DNA of 21,357 nucleotides, taken from Faecalibacterium sp. UBA1762 (GTDB taxonomy: Bacteria > Bacillota > Clostridia > Oscillospirales > Ruminococcaceae). Positions 8,525-15,356 of the stretch are shown one piece after another. Made by a program: the position numbers and the translations under genes. The stretch lies in NCBI GenBank assembly GCA_002314755.1, contig DCHC01000049.1, positions 1 through 21,357 of the forward strand, read 5' to 3'. The notes under the pieces are model-generated. The model had not been told where the DNA came from and ran no database searches. It saw only the letters and a program-made list of their open reading frames with translations. Position 1 is the stretch's first letter, and each line of letters starts with the position of its first letter.

Positions 8525-9007
8525 TCAATCGCCAAAATATTCCTTTATGGAATTCCAGTTCGTCTGCATCTTCTCCTTGCACTTTTCCCAACCGGTTGCT
8601 GCGGTCTCCATAGCGTTTTCGCTATTCAGATGCAGATAGACCACCTGGCTTTTATCCGCTTTGACCATGCCCAGTTGATGGGTAGCGTATTCTTCCACAC
8701 GGTCCTGGGAGGTCTCACCGGTCAACTGATAACGCAGCTGGTCATAGTAGCTTTTTTCTTCCACAATCTGCGCCTGCAGGGTATCAATCTCATCCGAGAT
8801 TGCCGTCAGCTGGCTGCGGGTATTCAAGAAACTGACTGTCAGGGCCAGCAGCAAGGCAATCAGCACCACCGATTTGATAATTTCCGCCTTTTTACGCCGT
8901 TGCAGATGCGCGGCGTTTTTATTATTTGCAACCTTCAATACATCGAACTCTTCAGTTTCAAATTGAGACAGATTATATTCAGCTTCAGCTGAGTAAGAGG
9001 TATTCAT
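8525..9007 (-). CDS. ftsL: FtsL-like cell division protein
   Basis: Small bitopic membrane protein between rsmH and the class B PBP, the classical ftsL position. FtsL joins DivIB and DivIC to activate the FtsW-PBP synthase at the septum. The 160-aa product has a cytoplasmic tail of about 43 residues ending in a basic stretch (QRRKKAE), one membrane helix (about 44-62), and an extracytoplasmic coiled-coil-like region (LTAISDEIDTLQAQIVEE). It then has the FtsL-type segment HQLGMVKADKSQVVYL. About 35 residues continue past the usual FtsL end, rich in Trp, Lys and Glu. The start is ATG at 9007 with AAAAGGAGAAG upstream. The family is poorly conserved, so the call rests on position, topology and the LGMVK..QVVY motif. 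Confidence 0.82.
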   Translation of the reverse strand: MNTSYSAEAEYNLSQFETEEFDVLKVANNKNAAHLQRRKKAEIIKSVVLIALLLALTVSFLNTRSQLTAISDEIDTLQAQIVEEKSYYDQLRYQLTGETSQDRVEEYATHQLGMVKADKSQVVYLHLNSENAMETAATGWEKCKEKMQTNWNSIKEYFGD

Positions 9008-9069
9008 CTGTGACTTCTCCTTTTCTGTTATTCTTCTCCCGTTTTTCAGACCGCCTGGGTCGTCTTGTG

Positions 9070-10086
9070 TTACAGTTTTTCAATAATTCGAAGCTTTGCA
9101 GAGCGGCTTCGCCGATTATACTCCTGCTCCGACGTATCAGCTACTATGGGCTTATGGGTAATTTCTTTTGCTTTCGCTACACCGCCACAGACGCAAACCG
9201 GATACTCCGGCGGACAGGTACAAGCCGTGCACCAGCTGCGAAAGCGTTGTTTCACAATGCGGTCCTCCAAAGAGTGAAAGGTCAAAATACAAAATCTGCC
9301 ACCTGGCGCCAATTTTTCAAAAATGACATCCAGTCCCTCACTTAAGGCTTCTAATTCCATGTTTACGGCCAGCCTCAGGGCTTGAAAACAGCGTCGGGAT
9401 GGATTTTTTTGTTTGCGGCGCTCTGCGGGAGGCATTGCCGAAGCAATCACCTCCGCCAGACGGCCGGTTGTTGTGATTTTTTCAATCTCCCGCGCGTGGA
9501 CAATACGTCCCGCAATCGCCCAAGCATAGGGTTCTTCCCCATACTCACGAAAAATGCGGGATAGCTCCTCCCGGTCCAGTGTCGCAATTAGATCTGCCGC
9601 GGTCGGTCCCTCCTGACTCATGCGCATATCCAGCGGCGCATCCACCTGATAGCTGAACCCACGGGCGCCGGTATCCAATTGATGAGAGGAGACGCCCAGA
9701 TCCAAAAGACAGCCGTTGATAAGGGGAATACCCAGTTCATCCAACGCTTCGTCTGCATACCGAAAATTGTTATGTACCACCGTGGCAGACAACCCTGCCA
9801 AACGGGCTGTCGCCGCCTTAACGGCATCCGGGTCCTGATCCAGTGCTATCAGCCTGCCGGTTGTCAACTTTTCAGCAATAGCGCGGGAATGTCCGGCGCC
9901 GCCTGCCGTACCGTCCAGATAGATACCGTTCTCCCGAATGGCAAGACCCTCCAGACAGTCTTTCAGCATGATGGGAATATGTTCAAAGGAAATGTCATCC
10001 TGAACTGGCTTACCTTGAGGCAGCTGTTCCGTAATCTTCTCCGAAGGTAGCTTATCACCGGAGGATATTTTGTTTTTTCTGCTCAT
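9070..10086 (-). CDS. rsmH: RsmH, 16S rRNA (cytosine-1402 N4)-methyltransferase
   Basis: S-adenosylmethionine-dependent methyltransferase acting on C1402 of 16S rRNA in the ribosomal decoding centre (former name MraW). The motifs are YLDGTAGGAGHSRAI (56-70, SAM binding), LDLGVSSHQLD followed by GFSY and DMRMS, and FHSLEDRIVKQ near the C-terminus. A CxC-type cysteine cluster (CTACTCPPEYPVCVC) follows. At 338 aa it is longer than the usual 310, because about 33 polar residues precede the normal N-terminus (FEHIPIML). The ATG at 10086 shares one base with the mraZ stop (TGATG), so translation is probably coupled to mraZ, with GGAGGA 13 nt upstream inside mraZ. A start nearer residue 34 cannot be excluded, but no ATG with a better site was seen. 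Confidence 0.97.
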   Translation of the reverse strand: MSRKNKISSGDKLPSEKITEQLPQGKPVQDDISFEHIPIMLKDCLEGLAIRENGIYLDGTAGGAGHSRAIAEKLTTGRLIALDQDPDAVKAATARLAGLSATVVHNNFRYADEALDELGIPLINGCLLDLGVSSHQLDTGARGFSYQVDAPLDMRMSQEGPTAADLIATLDREELSRIFREYGEEPYAWAIAGRIVHAREIEKITTTGRLAEVIASAMPPAERRKQKNPSRRCFQALRLAVNMELEALSEGLDVIFEKLAPGGRFCILTFHSLEDRIVKQRFRSWCTACTCPPEYPVCVCGGVAKAKEITHKPIVADTSEQEYNRRSRSAKLRIIEKL

Positions 10087-10508
10087 CAGATATTCAGTTC
10101 CTCCATTGCTTCAAGCACATTGGCTTCTCCCATGTTTTCCTGCTGTTTTTTCTCCCATTCCTCCGGCGCCCAGATTTCGGCATACTTTCCGGCGCCAATG
10201 ACAACTGCATCCTTAGTAATACCGGCATGTTTGCGAAGCTCCGGCGGAACAATCACACGCCCAATTTTATCCGGAGTAACCTGTGCTAATCCAGAGTACA
10301 GAAAACGGTTGATATCCTTTGTTTTGGAAATCCCCTTATCTGCCAAAATCTCTTCAATTCTGGAAATTTGCTCCGTCGGAAGTACAATAATACAATGGTC
10401 AAACCATCTGGTCAGGATAAAATCCTGTCCCAGCTCAGCGCGAAAACGGACGGGAATGCTTATCCGGTTTTTTTCGTCCAGGTTGCACGCATGTTCCCCG
10501 AAAAACAT
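10086..10508 (-). CDS. mraZ: MraZ, transcriptional regulator of the dcw operon
   Basis: DNA-binding protein with two SpoVT/AbrB-type (swapped-hairpin) domains, 140 aa, normal length. The N-terminus FFGEHACNLDEKNRISIPVRFR is close to the family consensus (usually a G-Y-H-x-hydrophobic-D-x-K-x-R-hydrophobic-x-hydrophobic-P pattern). The second repeat is around DKIGRVIVPPELR (about 77-89). In studied bacteria MraZ represses its own operon by binding TGGG-type direct repeats just downstream of the promoter, and three such repeats lie 96-122 nt upstream of this start. The ribosome binding site is AAAGGGGGCGGG directly before ATG 10508. It is the first gene of the dcw operon. Confidence 0.97.
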   Translation of the reverse strand: MFFGEHACNLDEKNRISIPVRFRAELGQDFILTRWFDHCIIVLPTEQISRIEEILADKGISKTKDINRFLYSGLAQVTPDKIGRVIVPPELRKHAGITKDAVVIGAGKYAEIWAPEEWEKKQQENMGEANVLEAMEELNI

Positions 10509-10603
10509 TTTCCCGCCCCCTTTCCGTCAGTGCAATTCCATTTCTCTTTTCTATCGGCGGGACAGGGCGATTCCCGGTAAAAACGCATGCCAAGCGTAAA
10601 CTT

Positions 10604-10630
10604 TTCCCACATTTTCCCAACCAATTCCCA
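10604..10630 (-). promoter_or_regulatory. MraZ operator, three TGGGAA direct repeats
   Basis: On the minus strand TGGGAA occurs at 10630-10625, 10619-10614 and 10609-10604, at start-to-start spacings of 11 and 10 nt, about one helical turn. They lie immediately downstream of the -10 box, across the expected transcription start. MraZ is known to bind TGGG(N) repeats of about 10-nt period upstream of mraZ, so autorepression of the dcw operon is the natural reading. The repeats are seen; binding is inferred. Confidence 0.88.
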
Positions 10631-10641
10631 CCTGTATCGCT

Positions 10642-10670
10642 ATTATAAGGCTTTTGTTCAAAAAAAGCAA
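10642..10670 (-). promoter_or_regulatory. SigA-type promoter of the mraZ (dcw) operon
   Basis: On the minus strand, -35 TTGCTT (10670-10665) and a perfect -10 TATAAT (10647-10642) are spaced 17 nt apart. The predicted start is near 10635, leaving a leader of about 127 nt that holds the MraZ repeats. An intrinsic terminator for the preceding gene ends 33 nt upstream, so this begins a new transcription unit. Confidence 0.82.
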
Positions 10671-10702
10671 CCGTCAAAAAAATAAAAGCTGCGCAAAATC
10701 GC

Positions 10703-10738
10703 AAAAAAAAGCATGGCATGCTAAAAAGCAGCCACGCT
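10703..10738 (-). terminator. Rho-independent terminator after the M23 peptidase gene
   Basis: On the minus strand AGCGTGGC (10738-10731) pairs with GCCATGCT (10717-10710) with one G-U pair. The stem continues inward as TGCT/AGCA around a TTTT loop, with one bulged T. A run of T residues (10710-10703) follows. It lies 31 nt past the stop of the upstream gene and before the mraZ promoter, so it separates the two units. Confidence 0.85.
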
Positions 10739-10768
10739 GTCTTGATCCCTTGTTATGTATACTTTGTC

Positions 10769-12133
10769 TTATAATACCCCTGAATACAGTTTACTGGTTC
10801 CGTCAAAAAGAGCCATGGGATCTATACTGGCAGAACCAATTTTTACCTCATAGTGCAAATGCGGACCGGTGGAATAACCGGTGGTGCCAACCTCCCCCAG
10901 CTTTTCGCCGGTACTGACCGTATCTCCCGTCTGCACATTCAGGCTGTTCATGTGGAAAAACATACTTTTTACCCCGCCCCCGTGAGAAAGAATTACCGTA
11001 TTTCCACTAAGCTGCAGATATCCGGCGAATAAGACCTCCCCGTTTTGGGGTGCAAACACAGGGGTGCCCAACGCACATGCCATATCCACCCCGCTGTGTC
11101 GTTCGCTGTATTTTCCGTTTACATATCGCCACAGACCATACTCGGTACTGATTCGGTAACCTGACACTGGTTCGATAAAAAGGCCGTCCCACAGCCGCTT
11201 GTTATCCGTATACTGATAAAACGGATAAACGGTGCTGCGATATTCCTCGGTAGCGGCCTGAGAATTCATAGTGGAATCGGCAATTTGCTGATCAATGGTC
11301 ATATACTGCACCGTAAACTCCCGTTCTTCCACCGTCAGCGTAAAATCGAAGGCCTGTTCCCCGACCGTGACGTCAATATTCCATTCTCCGGGAGAACAGT
11401 TGTATGCCACCGGCAGATATGCCGCGTAGCTTCCCACCTGGCTCAAGGGCACAAAATCGCATAGGCCCAACTCTGATGAAACCGTCATCGGTAATCCGGT
11501 CAAATTGCCTGTCACGGTAACCGGAACCACATCTCCCTGCTTGCACTGCTGCCCGTCCACTGTTACCTGCGGCACAATATTCATAGACAGTCTGAACACA
11601 TAGTCAAAACTGGCTGTTTCTGTTCGGAGGGTCAACAGTCCGTTTTGCAATCCGTTTTGCGTAAAACTGCCGGAAAACAGACCGTTTACCTGTTCGTCCG
11701 TAACAAGCTGACCGTTTTCATCCGTCAAAGACAAATAAGCCGTAAACCCTTCTGGTACCGTAAGCTGCCAGGCAGGCTGTTCCAGTGTATACTCCTGCAA
11801 GGGGCAGTCCATATCTGCAGCAATCCCCACCAGGGAAAGGGATGGTTTCCATTGCAGCAACAGTTGGTAAAAAAACGTATCCGGCAGTAAATCGGTGATA
11901 TTCTCCGTAACATCAGCGCCACAAGGGGAAAGGGTCACCGTCTCTTCACCGAAAGAAAGCTTTGGGCAAGGTGCTTCCTTTTGCAGGGACTGTGCCGCAG
12001 CATCTGACTGTTGTTGCCTGCATTGGTCAATTGCCAGCACAGCACGGCCGATTGCCACAAAAAAAACGACTGCCCCGAGTAAAACCACACATATAACCGT
12101 TTGCAAAACGGCGCTGACTGTTTTTTTCTTCAT
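10769..12133 (-). CDS. Membrane-anchored M23/LytM-type metallopeptidase (possible sporulation or cell wall endopeptidase)
   Basis: ATG 12133 is chosen because AAAGGAC lies 7 nt upstream; the frame also opens at 12193. The 454-aa product starts KKKTVSA, then one membrane segment (about 8-31), so the rest is outside the cell membrane. About residues 60-300 resemble no family I can name and are beta-rich by eye. The C-terminal domain is LytM: HSGVD (His346, Asp350) and HLH (His425, His427) supply the zinc ligands and catalytic His, and FFHMN (His394) fits the remaining conserved His. The catalytic set is complete, so a peptidoglycan peptidase is likely. Proteins of this build include SpoIIQ-like and SpoIVFA-like relatives, often with incomplete zinc sites; this one is complete. 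It follows the thioredoxin-glycosidase gene by 113 nt with a hairpin between, and a terminator follows. Confidence 0.85.
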   Translation of the reverse strand: MKKKTVSAVLQTVICVVLLGAVVFFVAIGRAVLAIDQCRQQQSDAAAQSLQKEAPCPKLSFGEETVTLSPCGADVTENITDLLPDTFFYQLLLQWKPSLSLVGIAADMDCPLQEYTLEQPAWQLTVPEGFTAYLSLTDENGQLVTDEQVNGLFSGSFTQNGLQNGLLTLRTETASFDYVFRLSMNIVPQVTVDGQQCKQGDVVPVTVTGNLTGLPMTVSSELGLCDFVPLSQVGSYAAYLPVAYNCSPGEWNIDVTVGEQAFDFTLTVEEREFTVQYMTIDQQIADSTMNSQAATEEYRSTVYPFYQYTDNKRLWDGLFIEPVSGYRISTEYGLWRYVNGKYSERHSGVDMACALGTPVFAPQNGEVLFAGYLQLSGNTVILSHGGGVKSMFFHMNSLNVQTGDTVSTGEKLGEVGTTGYSTGPHLHYEVKIGSASIDPMALFDGTSKLYSGVL

Positions 12134-12182
12134 TTTAAGTCCTTTCCCAAACCGTAACAAGACAAAGATTCCTTTAACAAAG

Positions 12183-12215
12183 GGCGGCAGCAAGGCAAGT
12201 GCCCCAGCTGCCGCC
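12183..12215 (-). promoter_or_regulatory. GC-rich hairpin between the glycosidase-like gene and the M23 gene
   Basis: On the minus strand, GCTGCCGCC and GGCGGCAGC arms of 9 nt (12215-12207 and 12191-12183) form a perfect inverted repeat with a 15-nt loop, itself able to fold partly (GGCA/TGCC). It is followed by CTTTGTT rather than a full T tract, so it may be a weak terminator, an attenuator or an mRNA end stabiliser. It lies 50 nt upstream of the M23 start. No convincing promoter was found between hairpin and gene. Confidence 0.5.
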
Positions 12216-12246
12216 GATATGGAAATACTATGATGCCAAAGAAAGA

Positions 12247-14355
12247 TTACTCCTCCCGATACTGGTAGCAGAACCGACCGTTGGGGGCCGTATCGCCTGC
12301 CGTGTAAAATTCCAGCACATATTCATCCTGACCCAACGGAATATTGTCGCACCACTTAAAGGCAAAGCGAGGCTTTGCGTCGGCAAGTCCCACAGATTTG
12401 CGGGGCAGGGCGAGTGTAAGCACCTTATCCTGCACAGCCCATTCCACTGCAGAAACCTTTTCCCAGTTCCAGCCGCCCAGGCAGCGGTACAGCGTCAGCT
12501 CTCCCTCTTCATCCGGGCGTACCAGGTAGTCAAACCCCTCCCAGTTGGCAGTATCCGCCTGGGTGCGAAGCAGCAGATTCATCCACAGAGCATCTCTTTC
12601 GCCGGTGATGGGGGCGGCGCATTCCGCCATAAAGTACAGATTCTCCTCATCCCGGGTCACCTTCATGCAAGCCAGGTCATTTCTGCCGGTATCATCGGTA
12701 TAAAGACCCGCAAGACCCCAACCCTCGCAGCTGCGATGATTCACATCACCGATATCATCCAGATATGCGGGGCCAACATCGTCCCACTGACTTACATGAC
12801 CCTTGACATCCATTGTCTTTGCGCCGGTTGCCAGCAGCTGACGACGTACGCCCTTAAAACGGCGAGCATGCGCAACAAACTGGTAGTATGCGTTATCGCC
12901 AATCACCGTGCGGGAGGGCTCCAGATCACGGGAGAATTCATCACAGAACTGGTCGACCATCACATTGGGCGCCGTCTCGTGGATAAACCGCGGCCCGCGA
13001 CCCACGACCCACTCGTTCCAGCCGGTGATAAAGACCAGCTTGGGATCCAGCTGGTAGGCACGTTCCCACTGCTCGTCAAAGTTTGCGCCCAACTCAGGGT
13101 GATACTCCGTGGGCTGTACTCCCTTGCAGAAGCTGCGACCGCGCGCAAGCCACCTGCCGTCCTTGTCCCGTTGACTCATACAACCCAGCGTCCAGCCTCC
13201 CGGTGTATCCGGATCGGGCACCGCATTTTGCGCAACGGAAACCGGAACCTCTTCCACCCTGCCCGGCTCAGTGTCGCTCCAAAAGCCGTGCTGCGGGGCA
13301 ATTTCACACCATGCCCACTGGTTGGGACCCTTGGGCCCGTAGAAATAGTCCGGCATGGGTCGACGGAAAGTAAAGAAATTCAGCAGATCGCTGTCCTCAG
13401 CCGGAATTTTAGCAGGGTCATACATCACCAGCGGCTTGCCCTCCCAGCGGAACCACAGGTCGGGATACAGATTTTGAGAATACAGATCCTTATAGACCTG
13501 GCGAACTGCGTAGGGGCCATACCAGAAATTGAATAGGAACGCAATTTGCGGGGTCCTACGGCCCATCTTTCGCACCTCGTCGAAGGTTTGGAAGATAGTC
13601 ATGAAGGTCTTATAGAAATAGGCCGCAGGCGGATCCCTGTGTACAAAGTTGGAGACATCAAAAATAATCACATCCACTCCGGCATCGGAAAGCAGCTGAG
13701 CGTGCTTGGCTATGACATAGGCATCGCTGCTGCGATAGTAGCCGAAAGCGGATTCTCCCCAAAAGTGGGTGGTATTGTAGGGGCCCCAGGGCGGTGAGGA
13801 TGTGTCATCCATTGCGCCGGGGTTCTCGTGCAGAATTTTGTTGATATCGTAAACCGGGGTACGCTTATCCGGATCCATATCATCCTGACCGAAGCTGATA
13901 AAATAGAACATCGCAATGGTCTTATCCCTCTTGGGACCGCCGACCGTGTCAAAATCCGGCAGGGTCCGGTGCAAACGATCCATTGCTACCCAGGTATCCG
14001 GCATGGTATCCCGCAGCAACGGGCGTGCAAGGGCAGCCGCCAAAAACTGCTGATATTCCTTCAGGTTGTGCGCGCCACACAGGCGGTCTACCGCCTTTCC
14101 GCCCTTGTACAAAACCGCAGTGGGAAAATCAATAATGCGGAACCAGGCATCCAGCTCTGCTTCCTCATCTCCGTTGGCGATCCCCAGCTGCGCCCCTAGG
14201 CGATCTGCCATGGGCAGCAGCTGATGCATTACCGCGCACTGGGAGGCACTGTCCGAATTCCAGGGGCTGTAATACAGAACCAGGGTCGGTTTTTCCGCAT
14301 ACAGTACCTCCTCACGAAAGGTACTACCGGTGACATTCAACATTTTCTCTTCCAT
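12247..14355 (-). CDS. Thioredoxin-like / GH71-GH99-like barrel / beta-sandwich fusion protein, function unknown
   Basis: ATG 14355 is preferred (702 aa) because AGAAAGGAA lies about 11 nt upstream; the frame opens at GTG 14421 without a site. No signal peptide or membrane segment is seen, so it is probably cytoplasmic. Residues 1-110 resemble thioredoxin (TLVLYYSPW, then DFPTAVLYKGGK with the cis-Pro), but the redox CxxC is replaced by WNSDSASQC. Residues about 145-500 resemble a GH71/GH99-like (WbsX-type) barrel, with GVDVIIFDVSNF, FLFNFWYGPYAV and FITGWNEWVVGRG (GWNEW, 445-449). Residues about 510-690 resemble a CBM9/DOMON-like beta-sandwich (LYFMAECAAP, FDYLVRPDEEG, FAFKWCDN). Glycan hydrolysis is possible but unproved. 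It lies between sigE and the M23 gene with its own promoter and leader. The fold assignment is from motif memory and is moderate. Confidence 0.6.
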   Translation of the reverse strand: MEEKMLNVTGSTFREEVLYAEKPTLVLYYSPWNSDSASQCAVMHQLLPMADRLGAQLGIANGDEEAELDAWFRIIDFPTAVLYKGGKAVDRLCGAHNLKEYQQFLAAALARPLLRDTMPDTWVAMDRLHRTLPDFDTVGGPKRDKTIAMFYFISFGQDDMDPDKRTPVYDINKILHENPGAMDDTSSPPWGPYNTTHFWGESAFGYYRSSDAYVIAKHAQLLSDAGVDVIIFDVSNFVHRDPPAAYFYKTFMTIFQTFDEVRKMGRRTPQIAFLFNFWYGPYAVRQVYKDLYSQNLYPDLWFRWEGKPLVMYDPAKIPAEDSDLLNFFTFRRPMPDYFYGPKGPNQWAWCEIAPQHGFWSDTEPGRVEEVPVSVAQNAVPDPDTPGGWTLGCMSQRDKDGRWLARGRSFCKGVQPTEYHPELGANFDEQWERAYQLDPKLVFITGWNEWVVGRGPRFIHETAPNVMVDQFCDEFSRDLEPSRTVIGDNAYYQFVAHARRFKGVRRQLLATGAKTMDVKGHVSQWDDVGPAYLDDIGDVNHRSCEGWGLAGLYTDDTGRNDLACMKVTRDEENLYFMAECAAPITGERDALWMNLLLRTQADTANWEGFDYLVRPDEEGELTLYRCLGGWNWEKVSAVEWAVQDKVLTLALPRKSVGLADAKPRFAFKWCDNIPLGQDEYVLEFYTAGDTAPNGRFCYQYREE

Positions 14356-14356
14356 T

Positions 14357-14461
14357 TTAAGACCATTCCTTTCTTGAAACTGTGCCATGCAACCGTGCTG
14401 TACGCTTTTTGAAGCTGGCACAAATCCACTTCAATGAAGTGGGGGTTGAATATATATTCAA
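14357..14461 (-). CDS. Possible 34-codon leader ORF (TTG start)
   Basis: A TTG at 14461 follows a perfect AAGGAGG (14472-14466) by 4 nt and opens a 34-codon frame that stops with TAA one base before the ATG of the glycosidase-like gene. The product would be basic and polar, ending RKEWS, with no recognised family. The strong ribosome binding site without any ATG after it is what makes the frame worth listing. It may be a leader peptide that couples translation to the next gene, or the site may serve another purpose. Low confidence. Confidence 0.3.
   Translation of the reverse strand: MNIYSTPTSLKWICASFKKRTARLHGTVSRKEWS
14426..14461 (-). promoter_or_regulatory. Two adjacent palindromes in the leader of the glycosidase-like gene
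   Basis: TTGAATATATATTCAA is a perfect 16-nt palindrome (14446-14461). The element CCACTTCA-T-TGAAGTGG is a 17-nt perfect inverted repeat with a one-base centre (14426-14442), 3 nt away. They lie between the promoter and the gene start, over the possible leader ORF. The first looks like a homodimeric repressor operator and the second like an operator or mRNA hairpin (6-bp stem, 5-nt loop). Seen directly; function is inferred. Confidence 0.55.
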
Positions 14462-14504
14462 CCTTCCTCCTTTCTTACAGGCAGGCTACTGTCTGTATAA
14501 CATC

Positions 14505-14533
14505 ATTATAATGAACCTGTTAGCTGCAGGCAA
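14505..14533 (-). promoter_or_regulatory. SigA-type promoter of the glycosidase-like / M23 unit
   Basis: On the minus strand, -35 TTGCCT (14533-14528), a 17-nt spacer and a perfect -10 TATAAT (14510-14505). It lies 83 nt after the sigE stop and 150 nt before the gene start, leaving a leader of about 140 nt that contains an AAGGAGG and two palindromes. No clear sigE terminator was found before it, so some read-through from sigE is possible. Confidence 0.72.
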
Positions 14534-14615
14534 GCTTTTTTTCTGTCTCATTACGCCGAAAAACCGGCTGCAATTTTGTGTACTATTCCCATTTTTTGCG
14601 AAATCAGTTGAGCGG

Positions 14616-15356
14616 TTATACTGTTTGTTCCAATTGACGGCGCAAACGGTCAATTATTCTTTTTTCCAATCGAGAGATGTAGCTTTGCGAAATACCGATC
14701 TGATCCGCAACCTCTTTCTGGGTGTACTCCACACCATCGATCAAACCGAACCGCAGCTCCATAATCTGCCTTTCTCTAGGCGTAAGCAACCGGATAGCCT
14801 GATACAGTGCCCGCTTTTCATCGTTTTCCTCCATCCGCGCTGTAATACTTTCATCACTTCCCAACACATCGGCAATGTGCAGTTCATTGCCGTCGCTGTC
14901 AATATTCAGCGGTTCGTCAATACTGGTCTCCTGCCTGCGATTCGAACTTTTGCGCAGATACATCAGTATTTCATTTTCGATGCATCGGGACGCGTAGGTT
15001 GCCAGCTTGATTTTTTTACTGGGCACAAAGGTATTTACCGCCTTGATCAGACCGATTGTACCAATAGAGATTGCATCCTCTGTTGGCAGCACCGACGCGG
15101 ACGCACTGTTTTCAAACCGGCGTGCAATATACACCACCAACCGCAGATTGTGTTCTATCAGCTGCTGCTTACAGCTTTCATCCCCTGCCTCCAGGGCGGC
15201 AAACAGGTTTTCCTCCTGCTGGGTTGTCAGCGGCGGAGGCAGCACCTCGCCGGAATGAATGTAATGACACTCCGCTCCTTTTGATCTTGGCCACTTTGCC
15301 AGCAGGTTTTTGAAGAAGAGTTGGATTTTTCTCACTGTATTTACGATTCGGCTCAT
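14616..15356 (-). CDS. sigE: Sporulation sigma factor SigE (pro-SigE)
   Basis: RNA polymerase sigma factor of the early mother cell, made as an inactive membrane-bound precursor and activated by SpoIIGA cleavage. ATG 15356 is preferred (246 aa), with GGGAGGGTGA 8 nt upstream; the GTG at 15368 overlaps that site. Residues 1-29 form a basic amphipathic pro-sequence (KIQLFFKNLLAKW). HYIHSGEVLPPPL follows, matching the SigE/SigK cleavage region. Core region 2 contains NLRLVVYIARRFEN, SIGTIGLIKAVNTF and KIKLATYASRCIENEILMYLR. Region 4 has LTPRERQIMELRFGL and the helix-turn-helix EVADQIGISQSYISRLEKR. SigE rather than SigK is chosen because spoIIGA is next door. Between FEN and SIGTIG there are about four residues more than I recall for B. 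subtilis SigE. Its first 60 codons overlap the spoIIGA frame. Confidence 0.95.
   Translation of the reverse strand: MSRIVNTVRKIQLFFKNLLAKWPRSKGAECHYIHSGEVLPPPLTTQQEENLFAALEAGDESCKQQLIEHNLRLVVYIARRFENSASASVLPTEDAISIGTIGLIKAVNTFVPSKKIKLATYASRCIENEILMYLRKSSNRRQETSIDEPLNIDSDGNELHIADVLGSDESITARMEENDEKRALYQAIRLLTPRERQIMELRFGLIDGVEYTQKEVADQIGISQSYISRLEKRIIDRLRRQLEQTV

Noticed and set aside
12199..13536. Long plus-strand open frame (445 codons) opposite the glycosidase-like gene
   Set aside because: It mirrors the codon structure of the minus-strand gene, has no recognisable domains and no ribosome binding site; it is an antisense shadow.
14470..14520. SigE-type promoter for the glycosidase-like gene
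   Set aside because: A TTATACAG resembling a SigE -10 box exists, but the matching upstream box is at the wrong distance, while a good SigA-type promoter overlaps the same place.
14555..14568. Hairpin GCCG/CGGC after sigE as a terminator
   Set aside because: The stem is only 4 bp and no T tract follows on the minus strand.
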